From contig NZ_MTQN01000011.1 in the NCBI RefSeq assembly GCF_001984195.1, positions 434,001-498,000 of the forward strand: a DNA stretch of 64,000 nucleotides, given 5' to 3'. Made by a program: the position numbers and the translations under genes. Of the stretch, positions 51,951-59,877 are shown one piece after another. The DNA is from Kribbella sp. ALI-6-A. Its GTDB lineage: Bacteria; Actinomycetota; Actinomycetes; Propionibacteriales; Kribbellaceae. Positions within the stretch are counted from its first letter, which is position 1; every line of letters begins with the position of its first letter. The notes below the pieces were generated by a model. That model saw only the letters and a list, made by a program, of their open reading frames with translations. It made no database searches and had not been told where the DNA came from.

Positions 51951-52745
51951 CTATGCGCGCAGCGGATCCGCGGCGGCGAGTGCGTCGTGTAACGCATCGA
52001 ACACCGCCGGCGTGGCGGCGATCGACATCTCCGGCGAAACCTCCGCACCGTGCAGCCCGCCGATCCGGGCGCCGGCCTCGGCGGCGACGAGCGCGCCGGC
52101 GCCGTAGTCCCAGGGGTTCAGCCCACGCTCGTACACGGCGTCCAGCCGGCCGCAGCCGACGTAACACAGGTCGATCGCGCCGACCCCGATCCGCCGGATG
52201 TCGCGGACCTTGGCGATCAGCTGCTGGACCACCTCGGCCTGCACCACGCGCCGGTCCGGGTCGTAGCCGAAGCCGGTCCCGACCAGCGCCCGGTCCAGCG
52301 ACGTGCAGTCCGAGACCCGGATCGGCTTGCCGTCCAGGAACGCGCCGCCGCCGAGGGTGGCGGTGAACACCTCGCCCTTGGGCGCGTCCACGACCACGCC
52401 GGCGACCGTCCGGCCGTCCTGCTCGACCGCGATCGAGACGGCGTACGTCGGGAGGTCGTAGAGGTAGTTGACCGTGCCGTCGATCGGGTCGACCACCCAG
52501 CGGACGCCGCTGGTGCCGTTGATGTCGTCGCCCTCCTCGCCGAGGAACGAGTCGTCCGGCCGCGCGGCCAGCACGCGGGCCCGGATCAGCTCCTCGGACT
52601 CGCGGTCGACGGCGGTGACGATGTCGGTCGCCGTGCTCTTGGTGTCCGCGACGGTGATCGTGCCGCGGCGGCGCTCGACGATCAGGTCGGCCGCCTCGGT
52701 GGCGACCGTGACGGCCAGCTTCAGCAGCTCCTGCGGGGTGCTCAT
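51951..52745 (-). CDS. suhB: Inositol monophosphatase family protein
   Basis: 264 residues, Mg2+-dependent phosphatase of the SuhB type, likely acting on myo-inositol phosphate for phosphatidylinositol or mycothiol precursors. Metal sites: FLGEEG, WVVDPIDGTVNY, and NPWDYGAGALVAAEAG. The length matches the family. The ATG at 52745 overlaps the hemH stop by four bases (ATGA), so it is translated from a hemH-suhB mRNA. It corresponds to Mtb Rv2701c in the conserved block. Confidence 0.93.
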   Translation of the reverse strand: MSTPQELLKLAVTVATEAADLIVERRRGTITVADTKSTATDIVTAVDRESEELIRARVLAARPDDSFLGEEGDDINGTSGVRWVVDPIDGTVNYLYDLPTYAVSIAVEQDGRTVAGVVVDAPKGEVFTATLGGGAFLDGKPIRVSDCTSLDRALVGTGFGYDPDRRVVQAEVVQQLIAKVRDIRRIGVGAIDLCYVGCGRLDAVYERGLNPWDYGAGALVAAEAGARIGGLHGAEVSPEMSIAATPAVFDALHDALAAADPLRA

Positions 52746-53887
52746 GCGATGTCCTTCGGTCCTGCGGTCGTGGGCTGGTCGGTCTCGGGAGTCTGCGTCG
52801 GCCGGCCCTGAGCGGGCCGGCGCAGCGCTGGGCAGCAGTCCGGGCGGCAGTTGTCCCAGCCCGGCCCCAGCTTGCCCACACAGGGCCGCTCCGGCTGCTC
52901 GCCGCGCTCGGCCTGGGCCCGCTCGACCACCAGGTCGCGCAGCATCGTCACGAACCGCGGGTCGGTCCCCGGCGTCGCCGCCCGGGCCATCGGCAGGTGC
53001 AGCTTGTCCGCCGTCGCCGCCGCCTCGGTGTCGAGGTCGTAGATGACCTCCATGTGGTCGCTGACGAATCCGATCGGCACCACAGCCACTCCGGGCACAC
53101 CGGCCGCGGCCAGTTCCTCCAGGTGGTCGTTGACGTCCGGCTCGAGCCACGGCACCTGCGGCGGTCCGGACCGCGAGCAGTAGACCAGGTCGGTCCGCCG
53201 GGTGACCCCGGTACGCCGTTCCAGCTCGGCGGTGATCTCGGCGGCCACGTCCTGGTGCCAGGTGATGTACCCGTTGCCGTCCGGCCCGCTGGTCTCGTTC
53301 ATCGCGGTCGGGATGGAGTGCGTCACATAGGCGATCGCCGCGTCCTCCGGCAGCTCGCTCAACGCGGCCATCGTGGACTCGACGAACGAGCCGACGAAGC
53401 CCGGGTGGTTCGCGTAGTGCCGCAGCTTGTCGATCACCGGCGCGTTCTCGACCGCGGCCGTCGCGTCAGCCAGGTTCTCCCGGTACTGCCGGCAGCCCGA
53501 GTACGACGGGTAGGCGCTGGTGACGATCACCACAGCGCGGCCAATCCCGTCGGCGGCCATCTCGCGCAGCGTGTCGGTCAGGTACGGCGCCCAGTTGCGG
53601 TTGCCCCAGTAGATCGGCAGGTCCAGCCCGATCTCGGCGAAGGACTCGCGCAGCGCGGCCAGCAGCGCCCGGTTCTGGTCGTTGATCGGGCTCTTGCCGC
53701 CGAAGCCGTAGTAGTGCTCACCGACTTCCTTCAGGCGCTCGTCGGGGATCCCCCGGCCGCGGGTGACGTTCTGCAGGAACGGCAGCACGTCCGCGGGCTT
53801 CTCGGGGCCGCCGAAGGACAGCAGCAGCACGGCGTCGTACGGGGTGGGATCGGTGCGGGCCGGAACAGGCGACACGGGGTGGGGCAT
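52742..53887 (-). CDS. hemH: Coproporphyrin/protoporphyrin ferrochelatase with [2Fe-2S] cysteines
   Basis: 381 residues. Inserts iron into a porphyrin, the last or next-to-last heme step; in actinobacteria probably coproporphyrin III. YDAVLLLSFGGPEKPADVLP, VTHSIPTAM (catalytic His) and the C-terminal GFVSDHMEVIYDLD with active-site Glu are visible. The C-terminal cysteines Cys336, Cys347, Cys351 and Cys352 (WDNCRPDCCPALR) are the ligand region of a [2Fe-2S] cluster. A Gln/Thr/Pro-rich tail follows. ATG at 53887. Its insertion upstream of suhB is not in the mycobacterial order. Confidence 0.95.
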   Translation of the reverse strand: MPHPVSPVPARTDPTPYDAVLLLSFGGPEKPADVLPFLQNVTRGRGIPDERLKEVGEHYYGFGGKSPINDQNRALLAALRESFAEIGLDLPIYWGNRNWAPYLTDTLREMAADGIGRAVVIVTSAYPSYSGCRQYRENLADATAAVENAPVIDKLRHYANHPGFVGSFVESTMAALSELPEDAAIAYVTHSIPTAMNETSGPDGNGYITWHQDVAAEITAELERRTGVTRRTDLVYCSRSGPPQVPWLEPDVNDHLEELAAAGVPGVAVVPIGFVSDHMEVIYDLDTEAAATADKLHLPMARAATPGTDPRFVTMLRDLVVERAQAERGEQPERPCVGKLGPGWDNCRPDCCPALRRPAQGRPTQTPETDQPTTAGPKDIA

Positions 53888-53933
53888 GTACCGAGTTTGT
53901 CAGGCCGTCCGGATACGGTGTGCACGGTCCCCC

Positions 53934-55133
53934 ATGCTGATGCCCTACGTCCACCTCATGCGCCGTCCCGGTGCCGCCGCGTTCTGCGCCGCCGGGATCC
54001 TCGGGCGTATGCCGATCTCGATGATCGGGCTGGGCATCGTGATCCTGATCGCCCAGGAGAGCGGCTCGTACGGACTGGCCGGTGCGGTCTCCGGCGTCGC
54101 CGTGGTCGCCGGTGCGATCACCGGGCCGATCCAAGGCCGGCTGGTCGACCGGTTCGGCCAGCGGATCCTGCTGCTGATCGGCAGCGTGCTGTGCACCGTG
54201 GGACTGGCCGGGCTGCTGCTCGCCGTCCGGGCCGACGCTCCGACCGCCGTGCTCTACCTGCTCTCGTTTGTTGCCGGTGGCACCCGTCCGCAGGTCGGCT
54301 CGTTCGTCCGGGCCCGCTGGACCCACCTGCTCGGCCGCGGCCGGGCCCTGCAGACCGCGTTCGCACTGGAGGCGGTCGGCGACGAGGTGGTCTTCATCAT
54401 CGGGCCGGTGCTCGTCACCGCCCTTGCCACCCAGGTCAGCCCGTACGTCGCGCTGGCGACCGCCGGTGTGCTCGGCCTGGCCGGCGGCATCTGGCTGGCG
54501 CTGCTCCGCCGGTCCGACCCGCCGGGGCGCGGCAAGGCCAACGGAGCCGAGCAGGCTCCACTCCCCTGGCTGTCGCTCCTGCTGCTCAGCCTGATCGGTC
54601 TGGGTCTCGGGGCGACGCTCGGTAGCGCCGAGGTCGTCACGGTGGCGTTCACCGCCGAGCAGGGCCAGCCGGGCATGTCGGGCGTCGTACTGGCGGTCTG
54701 GGCGTTCGGGTCACTGCTGGCCGGGCTCTGGTACGGCTCGGTGCACTGGCGGGCTCCGGTCGAGCGCCGGCTGCTGATCGGGACGATCCTGCTCGCCATC
54801 TCGCTCGCGCCGCTGCCCTGGGTCGGCAGCACGGTCGCGCTCGGCGGAGTGCTGTTCTGCGCCGGTCTGACGATCGCCCCGACGATGGTGGCCGTCACCG
54901 CCTGCGTCGAGGAGTGGGTGCCGCCGCAGCGGTTGACCGAGGCGATCACCTGGACGGTGACCGGCATCCTGCTCGGCGTCGCTCCCGGCAACGCGGCCGC
55001 CGGGCACGCGGTCGACCTGTGGGGCGCCTCGTCGGCGTACTGGGTGCCGGTGTCGATCGGGGTGCTCTGCGCGGGGGTCGCCGCGATCTCGATCACGTTC
55101 GCCCGGCCGAAGACCCGGTTCGCGCACAACTAG
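53934..55133 (+). CDS. MFS transporter
   Basis: 399 residues with 12 membrane segments. GPIQGRLVDRFGQRILLLIG is the MFS loop 2-3 signature, and AGGTRPQVGSFVRARWTHLL matches actinobacterial MFS permeases without known substrate. The ATG at 53934 follows TACGGT (53914-53919) by 14 nt, so a very short leader is likely. It is divergent from hemH by 46 bp. Its stop shares the palindromic CTAG with the stop of the convergent TRIC-family gene. Confidence 0.88.
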   Translation: MLMPYVHLMRRPGAAAFCAAGILGRMPISMIGLGIVILIAQESGSYGLAGAVSGVAVVAGAITGPIQGRLVDRFGQRILLLIGSVLCTVGLAGLLLAVRADAPTAVLYLLSFVAGGTRPQVGSFVRARWTHLLGRGRALQTAFALEAVGDEVVFIIGPVLVTALATQVSPYVALATAGVLGLAGGIWLALLRRSDPPGRGKANGAEQAPLPWLSLLLLSLIGLGLGATLGSAEVVTVAFTAEQGQPGMSGVVLAVWAFGSLLAGLWYGSVHWRAPVERRLLIGTILLAISLAPLPWVGSTVALGGVLFCAGLTIAPTMVAVTACVEEWVPPQRLTEAITWTVTGILLGVAPGNAAAGHAVDLWGASSAYWVPVSIGVLCAGVAAISITFARPKTRFAHN

Positions 55134-55741
55134 CGCGGGAGCGGTGCGTTCCAGCCGCGGCGGATGGCGAGCAGGCGGATCACGAAGCAGATCACCGCGC
55201 CGGTGATCGGCACCCACAGCTCCTCGTAGTCGAGCGCCGCCGCCACGACGACGATGCCCGCGCCGAGCAGCGCCGGCGTGGCGTAGATCTCCGACCGCAG
55301 CACGACCGGTACGCGGCCGGACAGCACATCACGCACCACCCCGCCGCCGATGCCGGAGATCGTGCCGAGCAGTGCCGCGGGTAACGGCGACAGGCCGTAG
55401 TCGATCGCCTTCACCGCGCCGGTCACGCAGAACAGGGCCAGGCCGGCCGCGTCGAAGATGTTCACCAGGCGCTCCACCCGCCCGATCCGCGGATGCAGGA
55501 AGAACGTCACCAAGCCGGCCGTCACCGGCACCACGAGGTACCGCCAGTCCTGCAGCGCGGCCGGCGGCGTCGCGCCGATCAGCACGTCCCGCAGGAACCC
55601 GCCACCCAGCCCGGTCACCAGTGCCAGCACCAGGATCCCGAACACGTCCAGCTTCTTCCGTACGCCGACCAGCGCCCCGGTGATCCCGAACACGAAGATC
55701 CCCACCAGATCCAGCACGTGCAGCACCACAGATCCGTCCAC
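55130..55741 (-). CDS. TRIC-family (UPF0126) cation channel-like protein
   Basis: 203 residues, two repeats of three transmembrane helices plus one, as in prokaryotic TRIC channels. Conserved segments are DLVGIFVFGITGALVGVRK, GGGFLRDVLIGATPP and the second repeat IGGGVVRDVLSGRVPVVLR. These glycine-rich kinks form the channel pore in structures. GTG at 55741 is supported by TACCGT (55748-55753), 6 nt upstream. The physiological role in bacteria is unclear. Confidence 0.9.
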   Translation of the reverse strand: MDGSVVLHVLDLVGIFVFGITGALVGVRKKLDVFGILVLALVTGLGGGFLRDVLIGATPPAALQDWRYLVVPVTAGLVTFFLHPRIGRVERLVNIFDAAGLALFCVTGAVKAIDYGLSPLPAALLGTISGIGGGVVRDVLSGRVPVVLRSEIYATPALLGAGIVVVAAALDYEELWVPITGAVICFVIRLLAIRRGWNAPLPR

Positions 55742-55747
55742 GCCCGC

Positions 55748-55753
55748 ACGGTA
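55748..55753 (-). promoter_or_regulatory. -10 element (TACCGT) for leaderless TRIC-family gene
   Basis: TACCGT on the minus strand ends 6 nt before the GTG at 55741. It lies 50 bp from the -10 of the divergent kinase gene. Confidence 0.45.
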
Positions 55754-55803
55754 GCCGTCCGGGGCCGCGAAGAATTCGGAGGCTCGCGGAGTGGTCGGGC
55801 GGC

Positions 55804-55809
55804 TAGGGT
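55804..55809 (+). promoter_or_regulatory. -10 element (TAGGGT) for leaderless APH-like kinase gene
   Basis: TAGGGT ends 7 nt before the ATG at 55817; there is no ribosome binding site. Confidence 0.5.
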
Positions 55810-55816
55810 CTGCGGC

Positions 55817-56809
55817 ATGTCCGGGCCGCCAGTTGTCGACTACAGCGCCACCTCCGCGCGCCCGGGGTGGAGCAGTCTGCCCAGCGCTCTGCGAGAGACG
55901 CTGGCTGTTGCCCTCGGCACCGAGATCGCCGAGCCCGGCCCGGTGGTCGGCTCGGGGTTCACCGGCGGCTTCGCAGCACCGGTCCGGCTGGCCGACGGCC
56001 GCGAGATCTTCGTGAAAGCCGCACCGGACACGATGCACGCGTACGGCGCGTACCAGCGCGAGGCCGAGATCGTGCCGCAGCTTCCGTCGGCAATCCGGGT
56101 GCCGGCGATCGTCGCGACGGCGTCTGTCGAGGACTCCGATACCAAATGGTTCGCCGTCGCCTCCGAGCGGATCCACGGCCGGATGCCCGGTGCGCCCTGG
56201 ACCAGCGACGACTTCGCGACCGTCACCGCCGCCTGCGAGGTGATGGCCGAAGCGCTCACCCCGGCCCCACTGCCCGGCCTCGAGGTCCTCGTCGACGACA
56301 TCGCCGGCGGCGGCTGGCCGATCGACCTGCCGGCCGCGATCCGATCCGGCGACCGACCCCTGCCGCCCGGCTTCCAGCCCTGGCTCCAGACCGCCCTGCC
56401 CGAGCTGTCCGACCTGATCGCGCTCTACCCCGAAGCGCTGACCGGCGACACCGCCATGCACAGCGACCTGCGCCCCGACAACCTCCTGATCGACCAGGCC
56501 GGCCAGTGCTGGACCGTCGACTGGAACTGGCTGTCCATCGGCCCGGCCTGGTTCGACTGGCTCTGCCTGCTCCCGGTCGCGCAGTACGAAGGCGTCGACA
56601 CCCAGGCCGCGATCCGCCGTATGCCGCTCACCGCCGACGTTCCCGCTGATCACCTCGACTGCGCCGCGGCACTCATCGCGGCGTACATGCTGGACGACCT
56701 CGACGCCCCGCCGCCGCCCGGCTGCACCCCGGAGCTCCGCCGCCACCAGCGCCTGTCTGCCTGGACCTTCCTCGACTGGCTGGCCCTCCGCCGCGGCTGG
56801 ACCAGCTAG
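55817..56809 (+). CDS. Aminoglycoside phosphotransferase-like kinase
   Basis: 330 residues with the APH/choline kinase fold. FTGGFAAPVRLADGREIFVK holds the ATP-binding lysine. The catalytic loop is HSDLRPDNLLI (HxDxxxxN), and the metal-binding aspartate is in TVDWNWLSIGPAWFDW. The real substrate is unknown; few such proteins confer antibiotic resistance. ATG at 55817, leaderless by the TAGGGT element. Its TAG stop forms, with the stop of the convergent deformylase gene, a shared CTAG at 56806-56809. Confidence 0.88.
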   Translation: MSGPPVVDYSATSARPGWSSLPSALRETLAVALGTEIAEPGPVVGSGFTGGFAAPVRLADGREIFVKAAPDTMHAYGAYQREAEIVPQLPSAIRVPAIVATASVEDSDTKWFAVASERIHGRMPGAPWTSDDFATVTAACEVMAEALTPAPLPGLEVLVDDIAGGGWPIDLPAAIRSGDRPLPPGFQPWLQTALPELSDLIALYPEALTGDTAMHSDLRPDNLLIDQAGQCWTVDWNWLSIGPAWFDWLCLLPVAQYEGVDTQAAIRRMPLTADVPADHLDCAAALIAAYMLDDLDAPPPPGCTPELRRHQRLSAWTFLDWLALRRGWTS

Positions 56810-57447
56810 TCGAGGTGGAAGCCCAGCTCCTTGGCGGCCCTGGTCGGGACCGGGTCGGCCCAGCGGTTGGTGTAGTTCGTGGACGTTGCCAGTGAGCGCG
56901 GCTCCAGCTTGTCGACGTACACCGTGCCCGCCAGGTGATCGGTCTCGTGCTGGAAGATCCGCGCCTGCCAGCCGGACAGCGCGAGCCGGCGACGCGCCCC
57001 GGCGAGGTCGGTGTAGGTGGCGTCGACCTCGAGCGGTCGGTTCACCACTCCGGTGTAGCCGGGCATGCTCAAGCACCCCTCGTAGAAGCCACGCCGATCC
57101 CGCCCGCGCGCCTCGTACGACGGGTTCAGCACCGCGAGGAACTCCAGCGGATACCGCTCCCGCGCCTCCGCGACCTCCTCGGACACCTCCGCCGGGTCTT
57201 CCAGCACCGCCATGCGCAGCGGGATCCCGACTTGCGGCGCGGCCAGCCCGACACCGGGCGCTGCCTTCATCGTCCGCCGGAGCAGCTCGACGAACTCCGT
57301 CAGGAGCTCGCCGTCCAGCTGTCCGTCGTACGGGTCGGCCTGGCGCCGCAGCACCGGATCCCCGAGCGCCACGATCGGCGCGACGTCGTCGCGGTACAGC
57401 TCGACCAGCGCCTCGACGCGGTCCTTGACGGTGCTGGCTGTGCTCAT
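56806..57447 (-). CDS. def: Peptide deformylase
   Basis: 213 residues. Removes the N-formyl group from nascent proteins. The three motifs are present: GVGLAAPQVG, EGCLSMPG (metal Cys) and QHETDHLAG, where a Thr replaces the usual Leu of QHELDHL. ATG at 57447 has GAGGAG immediately upstream. An in-frame extension upstream (MTRRTLLASSLVAPLTHHV) resembles a signal peptide but is probably not translated. The enzyme is somewhat longer than E. coli Def because of an N-terminal helical segment. Confidence 0.93.
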   Translation of the reverse strand: MSTASTVKDRVEALVELYRDDVAPIVALGDPVLRRQADPYDGQLDGELLTEFVELLRRTMKAAPGVGLAAPQVGIPLRMAVLEDPAEVSEEVAEARERYPLEFLAVLNPSYEARGRDRRGFYEGCLSMPGYTGVVNRPLEVDATYTDLAGARRRLALSGWQARIFQHETDHLAGTVYVDKLEPRSLATSTNYTNRWADPVPTRAAKELGFHLD

Positions 57448-57566
57448 GGCTCCTCGGGAGGTGGTGGTCACGTGGTGGGTCAGCGGTGCGACGAGCGAGC
57501 TCGCCAGCAGCGTCCGCCGGGTCATCCGCACGGTGCGCTCCGATCGGTCGGTTCCACCCCGCAGCA

Positions 57567-57572
57567 TAGGAT
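57567..57572 (+). promoter_or_regulatory. -10 element (TAGGAT) for leaderless fdhD
   Basis: TAGGAT ends 7 nt before the ATG at 57580; there is no ribosome binding site. Confidence 0.5.
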
Positions 57573-57579
57573 CGACGCC

Positions 57580-58407
57580 ATGGGCAAAGGGCCGGTGACG
57601 CGGTACAAGGTCGAGGTGCTGGACGGCGAGACGACGTCACGCCGCGAGGACGTCGTGGTCACCGAGGAGCCGCTCGAGCTGCGCCTGGAGTGGCCGGGCC
57701 GGCCTGCCGAGCCGCTGACCGTGACGATGCGCACGCCGGGCTCCGACTTCGAGCTGGCCGCCGGGTTCTGCCTCGGCGAGGGCTTCGCCGTCCGGCCGGA
57801 CGCGATCCGGACCGTTGCCTACTGCACCGATGTGAAGCTGACCCGCGAGCAGCAGTTCAACACCGTGACGGTCAGCTTCGACGGTCCACCCGACCGCGAG
57901 CCCCCGCAGCGGTACGGCGTGACCTCGGCCGCGTGCGGGGTCTGCGGTCAGCAGAGCCTCGACGAGCTGGCCGAGCGCGAGTACGCGCCGGTCGACCCGG
58001 TCGAGGTCCCGCTGGACGTCGTACTGCGGCTGCCGGACCTGCTGCGCGAGGCCCAGCCCACCTTCGGCCGGACCGGCGGACTGCACGCGGCGGGCCTGTT
58101 CACCGCTGACGGCCGCAAGGTGGTCGTCAAGGAGGACGTCGGCCGGCACAACGCCGTCGACAAGGTGATCGGCTGGACCGTGCTCAACCAGCACAGCCGC
58201 AAGGGCCTCGTGCTCACGCTCAGCGGCCGCGCCGGGTACGAGCTGGTCCAGAAGTCCGTCGCGGCCGGGATCGGCATGATCGTCGCCGTCGGCGCGCCCT
58301 CCAGCCTGGCCGTCGACCTCGCCCGCAGGTTCGGCGTCACGCTGGCCGGCTTCACCCGCGGCGCGCGCTGTGTGATCTACAGCTCACCGGAGCGTATTCT
58401 CCGATAG
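57580..58407 (+). CDS. fdhD: Formate dehydrogenase accessory sulfurtransferase
   Basis: 275 residues. Transfers sulfur to the molybdenum cofactor of formate dehydrogenases. The SAACGVCGQQS motif carries Cys119 and Cys122, and KEDVGRHNAVDKVIGW is the family signature. No formate dehydrogenase is adjacent. ATG at 57580 is leaderless by TAGGAT. The sigK promoter begins 3 bp after its stop, so the two may be separately controlled. Confidence 0.95.
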   Translation: MGKGPVTRYKVEVLDGETTSRREDVVVTEEPLELRLEWPGRPAEPLTVTMRTPGSDFELAAGFCLGEGFAVRPDAIRTVAYCTDVKLTREQQFNTVTVSFDGPPDREPPQRYGVTSAACGVCGQQSLDELAEREYAPVDPVEVPLDVVLRLPDLLREAQPTFGRTGGLHAAGLFTADGRKVVVKEDVGRHNAVDKVIGWTVLNQHSRKGLVLTLSGRAGYELVQKSVAAGIGMIVAVGAPSSLAVDLARRFGVTLAGFTRGARCVIYSSPERILR

Positions 58408-58409
58408 AC

Positions 58410-58439
58410 CCATCCGCCGCGGTGGTCGCTCCGAATCTC
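58410..58439 (+). promoter_or_regulatory. SigK-type autoregulatory promoter
   Basis: CCATCC (58410-58415) and CCGAATCTC (58431-58439) are 15 bp apart. The mycobacterial SigK promoter consensus, from memory, is CCATCC-N16/17-CCGAATCTC. It lies 29 nt upstream of the sigK ATG, so it is consistent with sigma-K controlling its own operon. Confidence 0.65.
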
Positions 58440-58468
58440 TTCCGACCCAAACGCGGCGAGGGAAGAGG

Positions 58469-59074
58469 ATGTCCGTGACCGAGGAGTCGATGGCCCTTCC
58501 GTGGCCGGTGGTGACCGGACCCGGAGGGACGACGCCCGCCGAGCTGATGGCCCGGGTGGCGCGCGGGGACTCCGACGCGTTCACCCAGCTCTACGACCAG
58601 ATGGCGCCGAGGGTGTTCGGACTGATCCGGCGGGTGCTGCGCAACCCGGCCCAGTCCGAGGAAGTCACCCAGGAGGTGATGGTCGAGGTCTGGCGCACGG
58701 CCACCCGGTACGACGCCGACCGCGGCTCCCCGACGTCCTGGATCCTGACGATGGCGCACCGGCGGGCGATCGACCGGGTCCGGTCCGAGCAGTCCTCCAG
58801 CGACCGGGAGCAGGCGGTGGCCGCGGCCAGCACCACACCGGCGTACGACGAGGTCTCCGAGGCGGTCACCACGAACCTGGAGGTCGAGCAGGTGCGGCAC
58901 TGCCTGTCCGCGCTGACCGAGCTGCAGCGGGAGTCGGTGACACTGGCCTACTACGGTGGCTACTCGTACCGCGAAGTGGCCGAACTGCTGGACGCCAAGC
59001 TGGCGACGATCAAGGCGCGGATGCGCGACGGCCTGATCCGGCTGCGCGACTGCTTGGGTGTGACAGGGAAGTGA
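58469..59074 (+). CDS. sigK: ECF sigma factor SigK
   Basis: 201 residues. Region 2 (FTQLYDQMAPRVFGLIRRVL; EEVTQEVMVEVWRTATRYD; SWILTMAHRRAIDRVR) and region 4 (LTELQRESVTLAYYGGYSYR; LATIKARMRDGLIRLRD) match the ECF19/SigK group. The adjacent downstream gene encodes a RskA-type anti-sigma factor, which is the diagnostic pairing. ATG at 58469 with GAGGA upstream. The promoter resembles the SigK consensus. In mycobacteria the regulon includes secreted antigens; the targets here are unknown. Confidence 0.93.
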   Translation: MSVTEESMALPWPVVTGPGGTTPAELMARVARGDSDAFTQLYDQMAPRVFGLIRRVLRNPAQSEEVTQEVMVEVWRTATRYDADRGSPTSWILTMAHRRAIDRVRSEQSSSDREQAVAAASTTPAYDEVSEAVTTNLEVEQVRHCLSALTELQRESVTLAYYGGYSYREVAELLDAKLATIKARMRDGLIRLRDCLGVTGK

Positions 59075-59079
59075 GGGCC

Positions 59080-59811
59080 ATGACGACGCCGGACGTGCAC
59101 ATGCTGACCGGTCCCTACGTACTGAACGCACTGCCCGAGGACGAGCGGATCGGGTTCGAGGCACACCTCGCCGACTGCTCCTCGTGCAGCGCGGAGGTCG
59201 CGGAGCTGCGCGAAGCGGCCACCAAGCTCGGTACGGCGGTCGCCGTGCCGCCGCCACCCGCGCTGAAGGCTCGGGTGCTCGCCGAGATCGCGACCACCCG
59301 GCAGCTGCCGCCGCTGGTCCGTGATCCCGAGCCGCGACCGGTGGACGAGCTCGCGCAACGCCGCTACAGCCGGCGCTCGGTCTTCGGCCTGGCCGCGGCC
59401 GCACTGGCGGTCGCCGGGGCCGGCGGGATCGCCGTCGACCAGTACCGCGACAACCAGCGAACCGAACGGCAGAACGAGCAACTGGCCGCGCTGCTGTCCC
59501 AGCCCGACGCCAAGACCGCCCGCGGCGAGGTCGCCGGTGGCGGCCAGGCGACCGTGGTCATGTCAGCCGGCCAGGACCGCGCCATCGTGCTCCTGCACGG
59601 CCTGGCGAAGCTGCCGGACGGCAAGACGTACCAGCTCTGGCTGCAGGACCGCTCCGAGGCCATGCACTCGGCGGGCATCGCCGGCCCTGACGACACCAAG
59701 CTGATCCAAGGCGGCATCACCGACAAGATCGCCCTCGGCATCACCGTCGAGAACACTCCCGGTGTCCCCGCTCCCACCCAGGCTCCCGCAGCGTTGGTCC
59801 CGATGGTCTGA
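59080..59811 (+). CDS. rskA: Anti-sigma-K factor RskA
   Basis: 243 residues. The N-terminal cytoplasmic zinc-binding anti-sigma domain has HLADCSSC (His29, Cys33, Cys36). One transmembrane helix lies at about 101-119 (VFGLAAAALAVAGAGGIAV), and the extracellular RskA domain follows (GLAKLPDGKTYQLWLQD). RskA is cleaved by regulated proteolysis to release SigK. ATG at 59080, GAGG upstream, 5 bp after the sigK stop, co-transcribed. It ends before a weak hairpin. Confidence 0.93.
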   Translation: MTTPDVHMLTGPYVLNALPEDERIGFEAHLADCSSCSAEVAELREAATKLGTAVAVPPPPALKARVLAEIATTRQLPPLVRDPEPRPVDELAQRRYSRRSVFGLAAAALAVAGAGGIAVDQYRDNQRTERQNEQLAALLSQPDAKTARGEVAGGGQATVVMSAGQDRAIVLLHGLAKLPDGKTYQLWLQDRSEAMHSAGIAGPDDTKLIQGGITDKIALGITVENTPGVPAPTQAPAALVPMV

Positions 59812-59836
59812 GACACACCACGGCCCACCAGGAACA

Positions 59837-59874
59837 ACAGGCCGTCGCCACCCGCAAGTCCCCCGGCGGCCTGT
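59837..59874. terminator. Hairpin between rskA and SMC-like gene
   Basis: ACAGGCCG (59837-59844) pairs with CGGCCTGT (59867-59874), with a 22-nt loop. It lies between convergent genes. Confidence 0.5.
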
Positions 59875-59877
59875 GAT

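Noticed and set aside
57448..57525. In-frame N-terminal extension of peptide deformylase that looks like a signal peptide (MTRRTLLASSLVAPLTHHV)
   Set aside because: Deformylase acts in the cytosol, and the downstream ATG at 57447 has its own GAGGAG site. No ribosome binding site or -10 fits the upstream start.
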